Source: Acidobacteriota bacterium (lineage in GTDB: Bacteria; Acidobacteriota; Polarisedimenticolia; J045). Taken from it: a DNA stretch of 10,379 bases. Position numbers and translations under genes: made by a program. The DNA is taken from contig CP070706.1 in NCBI GenBank assembly GCA_020350085.1, positions 4,100,889 through 4,111,267 of the forward strand. Reading direction: 5' to 3'. Positions 6,757 to 10,379 of this stretch are shown here, piece by piece. The number at the start of each line of letters is the position of its first letter. Within the stretch, counting starts at the first letter, position 1. The notes below the pieces were generated by a model. That model did no database searches. It was not told the origin of the DNA and worked only from the letters and a program-made list of their open reading frames with translations.

Positions 6757-6836
6757 GGCTGAGCGCGTCCGGCCGGGTACCCCTCTCGGTCGCATCCGGT
6801 CGCGCGCGCCGGCGCGCGCTCGGGAGTGAGCCTCAG
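6753..6836 (+). terminator. Palindrome-containing stem downstream of the OmpW-like gene
   Basis: Outer arms CTGAGGCT (6753-6760, including the OmpW-like stop codon) and AGCCTCAG (6829-6836) pair perfectly. Next, GAGCGCG (6761-6767) pairs with CGCGCTC (6815-6821), and inside lies the 18-base perfect palindrome GCGCGCGCCGGCGCGCGC (6802-6819), which would compete for some of the same bases. The element could end or attenuate transcription before the two-component genes, but no T-run follows, so a factor-independent terminator is doubtful. The rest of the 183 bases before the kinase (to 6939) shows no clear promoter. Confidence 0.35.
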
Positions 6837-6939
6837 AACTCGACGTAGCCTGCTTCGAACCCCAGTCCCGAGCCAAGGGAAACGATCCCCCTCTCGGAGC
6901 AGAGGTGACTCGCGGCGTTGTCCGAGGCATGCTCTGGGG

Positions 6940-7878
6940 GTGATCGGATTATTGCGTCGTCGGCGCGCCGAGTTTCGAACGAGGCGACAGGATCCGTTGC
7001 AGGTCAACCTGCGCTGGGTCGTGGTGTTGATCTTGCTCGTGGTCATCGTGCCGACGGTGGTGCTGACGGGGATCGGCATCGCCGTGATCTTCGCTCGCGA
7101 CGAGGCGCTCGATCTGGTGTTCGGCATTCTGGTGACGAGCTTCGCTTCATCGGTGATCGCGGGGGCAGTGCTGCTGCTCGTTCTGGCAGGTCGCGGTGCG
7201 CGGCTTGCGAGGGTGCAAGAAACCTTTCTCTCGCACATGGGCCACGAGCTGTTGACACCGCTCGCCGGCATCCACCTTCACAGTCAGATCCTGCGTGGTC
7301 AGCAGCTTCCCAGCGAGGCACGCCGGGCGGTCGAAGCGATCACCCGCGAGACGGATCGGCTTCAATCGCTCGTCGAGCGAACTCTCCAGTGGCGCCAGAT
7401 CCGCGCCTCGAGGCATCTGTACCGTCGGGAGATGACGACGCTGGCCGAGGTCGTGGACAGGGTCGAGACGATGCTGTCGCGATCGGCCGGTCTCGAGATC
7501 AGCGTTCGAAACGGTGAGACGCGCTTGATCGCGGATCGCGACGCGCTGGCCGAGGCGGTCACGAATCTGGTCCACAACGCGTTCAAGTACGCAGGAGCCG
7601 ACGGCCCGGTCGAGTTGGTCGCCAGAATGTTCGCCGGCAGGCTGATCATCTCGGTGCGCGACCGCGGACCCGGGCTGCCGCCGGGACCCTGGCAGCAGCT
7701 CTTCGACCCGTTCTACCGCCACGTTCCAGGCGACCAGCCGGATCCTGGCGGATCGGGCCTGGGCCTGACCATCGCTCGCGAGATCGTGCGCGCCCATGGC
7801 GGCCAGCTGATCGCCCGCCCGCGGAGCGGAGGCGGAGCGCGCTTCTCGATCGTGCTGCCGGCCCGGAGTGCGCCGTGA
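6940..7878 (+). CDS. Sensor histidine kinase with two membrane helices and a minimal loop
   Basis: A 312-residue membrane histidine kinase. Two hydrophobic helices (about 26-51 and 57-83) are separated by only a few residues around ARDEALD, so there is no real periplasmic sensor domain, and no HAMP domain is visible. HisKA begins near 93 with FLSHMGHELLTPLAG, giving the phospho-accepting H102 in an H-E-L-x-T-P-L box. The ATPase domain has the N-box NLVHNAFKY (N213), the G1 box VRDRGPGLP (D241), a DPFYR F-box, and the G2 box GGSGLGLTIAREIVRAHGG. All catalytic boxes are intact. The frame is open from GTG 6826, but the first 38 residues there are Arg/Ser-rich and unlike a kinase. GTG 6940 was chosen since it gives a basic cytoplasmic leader into helix 1; GAGG twelve bases upstream is a weak ribosome site. 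Its TGA overlaps the regulator's GTG (GTGA), so the two are translationally coupled. Confidence 0.87.
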   Translation: MIGLLRRRRAEFRTRRQDPLQVNLRWVVVLILLVVIVPTVVLTGIGIAVIFARDEALDLVFGILVTSFASSVIAGAVLLLVLAGRGARLARVQETFLSHMGHELLTPLAGIHLHSQILRGQQLPSEARRAVEAITRETDRLQSLVERTLQWRQIRASRHLYRREMTTLAEVVDRVETMLSRSAGLEISVRNGETRLIADRDALAEAVTNLVHNAFKYAGADGPVELVARMFAGRLIISVRDRGPGLPPGPWQQLFDPFYRHVPGDQPDPGGSGLGLTIAREIVRAHGGQLIARPRSGGGARFSIVLPARSAP

Positions 7879-8564
7879 GCGTCAGGGCGCGCCTGCTGGT
7901 GGTCGAAGACGACGAATCGCTGCGCGAGGGTCTGCGAGTCGTGCTCGAGAAGGCGGGCTACGAGGTGCGGACCGCGATTCGCGGCCAAGACGCGCTGCAG
8001 CAGATTCGTGAGGACCCCCCAGATCTGGTCGTGTTGGACCTGATGCTGCCCGGGCTCGACGGGTCGTTCGTGCTCGAGCGGGCAAGACGGGACGGCTTCA
8101 CCGCTCCGGTGATCATTCTCTCGGCCCGGGCCAGCGTCGAGGACCGTATCTGGGGGCTGCGGAAAGGAGCGGACGATTACGTCACGAAGCCATTCGATCT
8201 CGGAGAGCTGCTCGCTCGCATCAACGCTCGTCTGCGGCGAGCGCATGGCGAGCACGAACTCGGCTTCGGTGACATCGTGGTCGACTTGGCGGCACGGCGA
8301 GTGGTGCGGCGAGGCGAGGCGGTGCACCTGACGCCGAAAGAGTTCGATCTGCTCGCCCTGCTGGTGATGCATCCGGATCGAGCGCTCAACCGTGGGCGGA
8401 TCCTCGACGAGGTGTGGGGGAACGACTATCAAGGCACGCGGCGTACGGTCGATAACTTCGTCCGATCGCTTCGGATCAAGCTGGAAGATGATCCGGAGAA
8501 TCCTCGCTTTCTGCTGACGGTGCGCGCGCGTGGCTACCGCTTCGACCCGCGCGGGCGCGGCTGA
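7875..8564 (+). CDS. OmpR/PhoB-family response regulator
   Basis: A 229-residue DNA-binding response regulator and the evident partner of the kinase before it: its GTG start lies within the kinase's stop region (GTGA). The receiver (about 6-118) has E11-D12-D13 in LLVVEDDES, phospho-acceptor D55 in LVVLDLMLPGLDG, S83 in IILSAR, and K105 in YVTKPF. The winged-helix output domain (about 130-225) shows HLTPKEFDLLALLVMHP, LDEVWG, the recognition-helix region TRRTVDNFVRSLRIKLE, and the ending LLTVRARGYRF, all typical of the OmpR/PhoB class. Such regulators bind tandem direct repeats near promoters; I could not recognise a matching repeat with confidence here. The neighbouring OmpW-like promoter is the first place to look for targets. 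The stop at 8562-8564 lies one base from the stop of the convergent repeat protein. Confidence 0.93.
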   Translation: MSVRARLLVVEDDESLREGLRVVLEKAGYEVRTAIRGQDALQQIREDPPDLVVLDLMLPGLDGSFVLERARRDGFTAPVIILSARASVEDRIWGLRKGADDYVTKPFDLGELLARINARLRRAHGEHELGFGDIVVDLAARRVVRRGEAVHLTPKEFDLLALLVMHPDRALNRGRILDEVWGNDYQGTRRTVDNFVRSLRIKLEDDPENPRFLLTVRARGYRFDPRGRG

Positions 8565-8581
8565 CTCAGTCCAGTCGGCCG
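8558..8581. terminator. Hairpin shared by two convergent stop codons
   Basis: CGGCTGACT (8558-8566) and AGTCGGCCG (8573-8581) pair over nine positions with one G-T wobble around a six-base loop. The hairpin contains the regulator's stop and part of the convergent gene's stop. It might act as a two-way end signal, but there is no T-run on either side, so confidence is low. Confidence 0.25.
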
Positions 8582-10379
8582 GCGGTGATGCGTTCGAAGC
8601 GAACCCGGCCGGGTTTCTCGTTCGAGATCACGACGCGACCAGCGGCGAGAATCGGCGGGCTGGAATCCCAGCTCGGCTCTCCCGACTGGCCGTCATCGAG
8701 AAACGTGGTCGCGAGCTCCCAAGCCGTTCCGTTCCAGACGTGGGCGTTGAGCCGCACTCCCGCGCCTTCGTTGACCGTCTCGCACCGCACGCGCCACGGC
8801 GGTGGGCCCAGATCTCCGTCCCAGCTGGCGACGCTGTCGGATTTGATGCCGGCGACGTACTTGTTGAATCGAATCGTGTCCGCGAACACGATCCGTTCCA
8901 CCTTGCAGCGGTACGAGGTGTGGGTCGCTCGCGATCCGGAAGAACGCACCCCGAACGAGAAGTCGTAATTCGAATCGCTCGGGCCGTCTGGAGAGAGCGT
9001 TGCCGTGATGAACGAGTTCGCGCTGCTCGTCGTCAGTGCGGTTTGCGCCTGAGCCAGCGAGCCGGAGGCCGGGTGGACTGCGCCTTGCCCCTCGAGCGTC
9101 CAGTACTCCTCGATCGGCAAGCTCGGCTCGACGAGTGTGGGCGGCCAGAAGGCTCCGCCGAGATCGAGGTTGTCGTTGCGCGAGACGTCGAGCTGCTCGG
9201 GACCCGCAAAGCTGTCTTCGATCTCGACCGTTCCCGGCCTCGCACCGCTGGCCCCGTCATCGACCGCGAGCGCCTCGGCGTCGAACGGATGGGACTCGGA
9301 CTCTGGGCCCAGGCCGGTTTCGTCCTCGTACGCGACGCGGGCATAGAGCGTGCCGGTCGTCCGTGCTTGATCGTAGAGCGCTCGCACGTCGGTCAGCGGT
9401 GAGCGCGAGGAGGTATGCTCCCAGATCACGCCCTGATCGAACTGGGCCCCATCGAGAACGCTGACGCGCCAACGGCTGGCGAGGTGGGTCCCCGTCCCCT
9501 CGTACGGCGTTCCGACGAGCCACGCACCGAACGCCTGGACGTTTCTGACGATCGCCAACGCGGGAACGCCGTCGATCGCGCACGCGTCGCCCGTGCCGTC
9601 TTCGTCGGAGTCCAGCTGATCCGGGTTGAAAACGTCAGGGCAATTGTCGGTCGCATCGTCGGCCCCGTCGTTGTCATCATCCGCGTCACACGCATCGCCG
9701 GCGGCGTCCCCGTCGCGGTTGGCCTGGTCAGGGTTTATCAGTAGCGGACAGTTGTCGGTGCTGTCCGGAACACCGTCGTCATCGTCATCGGGATCACAAA
9801 CGTCTCCGCTGCCATCCTCGTCGAAGTCTGCCTGATCGGAGTTCGCCACGAGCGGGCAGTTGTCGGCCTCGTTGAGCCGCCCGTCGCCATCGATGTCTGG
9901 ATCGCATGCGTCGCCGGTTCCGTCCTCGTCGATGTCGCTTTGGTCCGGATTCGGAGTGTCGGGACAGTTGTCGATGGCATCGGGCACGTTGTCGAAATCG
10001 CGATCCCCCCCCTCACAGGCGTCGCCGGTTCCGTCGGCATCGGTGTCGGCTTGATCCGCGTTGGCTGTCCGCGGGCAGTTGTCGTCGCAGCCGCTCGTCT
10101 GACCGCCCGTGCAGGGGTTGTCGCCCGGGGTACCGCTGGTGTCCCCGTCCTCGAGGATGCCGTCGCCGTCGGCGTCCGGATCACAGGCGTCACCCGTGGC
10201 GTCTTCGTCGAGATCCTCCTGACCCGGATTCGCCACCGCCGGGCAGTTGTCCTCGTTGCTGCACAGACCGTCCGCGTCTTCGTCGTTGCTCGGATCGAAC
10301 GGGCACACGTCGCACGCACTGCCCACACCGTCGAAGTCCTCGTCCTCCTGCAGCGGATTCGGCGACGAGGGACAGTTGT
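8566..10379 (-). CDS. Thrombospondin type-3 repeat secreted protein (C-terminal part, partial)
   Basis: The visible 603 residues are the C-terminal end of a larger protein whose start lies beyond the right edge. The frame is open and in repeat register to the last bases, so the GTG at 10326 is not the real start. Residues 1-267 are about eight thrombospondin type-3 units of the form DNCPxxxNxxQxDxDxDGxGDACD, acidic loops that bind calcium, with a regular cysteine pair per unit. Residues about 271-367 look like a fibronectin-III-type domain (WRVSVLDGAQF ... GTLYARVAYEDETGLGPESE). About 385-603 form a beta-rich region with EDSFAG near its start and AGRVVISNEKPGRVRFERI near its end, resembling concanavalin-like carbohydrate-binding sandwiches. 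There is no C-terminal OmpA domain, LPXTG, MYXO-CTERM or barrel, so the molecule is probably secreted or held by its unseen N-terminal part. Function is unknown; adhesion or matrix binding is plausible inference. Confidence 0.87.
   Translation of the reverse strand, partial: NCPSSPNPLQEDEDFDGVGSACDVCPFDPSNDEDADGLCSNEDNCPAVANPGQEDLDEDATGDACDPDADGDGILEDGDTSGTPGDNPCTGGQTSGCDDNCPRTANADQADTDADGTGDACEGGDRDFDNVPDAIDNCPDTPNPDQSDIDEDGTGDACDPDIDGDGRLNEADNCPLVANSDQADFDEDGSGDVCDPDDDDDGVPDSTDNCPLLINPDQANRDGDAAGDACDADDDNDGADDATDNCPDVFNPDQLDSDEDGTGDACAIDGVPALAIVRNVQAFGAWLVGTPYEGTGTHLASRWRVSVLDGAQFDQGVIWEHTSSRSPLTDVRALYDQARTTGTLYARVAYEDETGLGPESESHPFDAEALAVDDGASGARPGTVEIEDSFAGPEQLDVSRNDNLDLGGAFWPPTLVEPSLPIEEYWTLEGQGAVHPASGSLAQAQTALTTSSANSFITATLSPDGPSDSNYDFSFGVRSSGSRATHTSYRCKVERIVFADTIRFNKYVAGIKSDSVASWDGDLGPPPWRVRCETVNEGAGVRLNAHVWNGTAWELATTFLDDGQSGEPSWDSSPPILAAGRVVISNEKPGRVRFERITAGRLD
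9577..10379 (-). repeat. Array of about eight thrombospondin type-3 coding repeats
   Basis: Degenerate tandem units of roughly 36 codons, running off the right edge, each carrying NCP, an N/DxxQxDxDxDG loop and DAC/DVC. The five units nearest the C-terminus (9577 to about 10050) are regular. Farther upstream the spacing changes: one unit is shortened around VCPFDPSNDEDADGLC, and one linker is lengthened by a Gly/Thr/Ser insert (GDTSGTPGDNPCTGGQTSGC) bringing two extra cysteines. Units differ enough at the DNA level that they look old rather than recently duplicated. On the plus strand the array produces long spurious open frames. Confidence 0.85.

Noticed and set aside
6850..6870. TTCGAA flanked by C/G runs, reminiscent of a tRNA T-loop
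   Set aside because: The five-base stem around the loop does not pair on either strand and no acceptor or anticodon arms fit.
6826..6939. Kinase start at GTG 6826 with 38 additional residues
   Set aside because: The added segment is Arg/Ser-rich with no ribosome site at normal spacing and lies partly in the palindrome region. GTG 6940 gives a normal basic leader into helix 1, though 6826 is not excluded.
6832..6960. Minus-strand peptide ending LGSGLGFEAGYVEF and resembling a beta-barrel terminus
   Set aside because: The frame has no supporting start or ribosome site and continues as the antisense of the kinase's 5' end. The resemblance is too short to trust.
8530..9402. Plus-strand open frame opposite the repeat-protein gene
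   Set aside because: It is antisense to a gene with recognisable domains, its own translation shows none, and it begins inside the response-regulator gene.
9577..10379. Regularly spaced repeats suggesting a CRISPR-like or satellite array
   Set aside because: The periodicity is in codons and follows the thrombospondin type-3 protein pattern; the repeats are degenerate at the DNA level and lie within an open frame.

Overview
The window is GC-rich (roughly two thirds G+C) bacterial DNA, densely coded on both strands, with GTG and TTG starts common. The envelope proteins (a signal-peptide-bearing OmpW-like barrel, polyprenyl-phosphate-dependent glycosyltransferases, a thrombospondin type-3 repeat protein) indicate a Gram-negative host. 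A myxobacterial, deltaproteobacterial or related high-GC lineage fits best. This is inferred from gene content and base composition; there is no rRNA or other marker gene. I see no tRNA, rRNA, CRISPR array, insertion sequence or integrase.

Layout. Left block, minus strand (9-1847): a small ComFB-family protein followed 69 bp later by a GlcD/D-lactate-dehydrogenase-type FAD oxidase whose C-terminus looks shortened. Next block, plus strand (2064-5943), divergent from the first across a 216-bp gap: a stand-alone CheY-like receiver, then two tandem paralogous GT39 (ArnT/PMT-like) membrane glycosyltransferases. The spacing (11 bp, then an overlap) suggests one operon. The GT39 junction is odd: both frames stay open across it and the second gene has no clean start codon. 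Then a strong-looking promoter, with an inverted repeat centred on its -10 hexamer, precedes an OmpW-like outer-membrane barrel gene (6046-6756). A two-component system follows (6940-8564): a short histidine kinase with two membrane helices and almost no periplasmic loop, coupled through GTGA to an OmpR-type regulator. It ends one base from a convergent minus-strand gene (8566 to the right edge), the 3' part of a secreted calcium-binding-type repeat protein.

How they may work together: most of the genes are envelope functions (sugar transfer at the outer face of the inner membrane, an outer-membrane barrel, a surface protein) beside signalling genes (lone receiver, kinase/regulator pair, ComFB protein). 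A signal-responsive cell-surface locus is a reasonable inference, but nothing in the sequence proves which gene controls which. I did not find a clearly novel system. The points most worth a second look are the promoter/operator at 5918-5953, the GT39 tandem junction at about 4060-4335, the compact kinase, and the altered C-terminus of the FAD oxidase.
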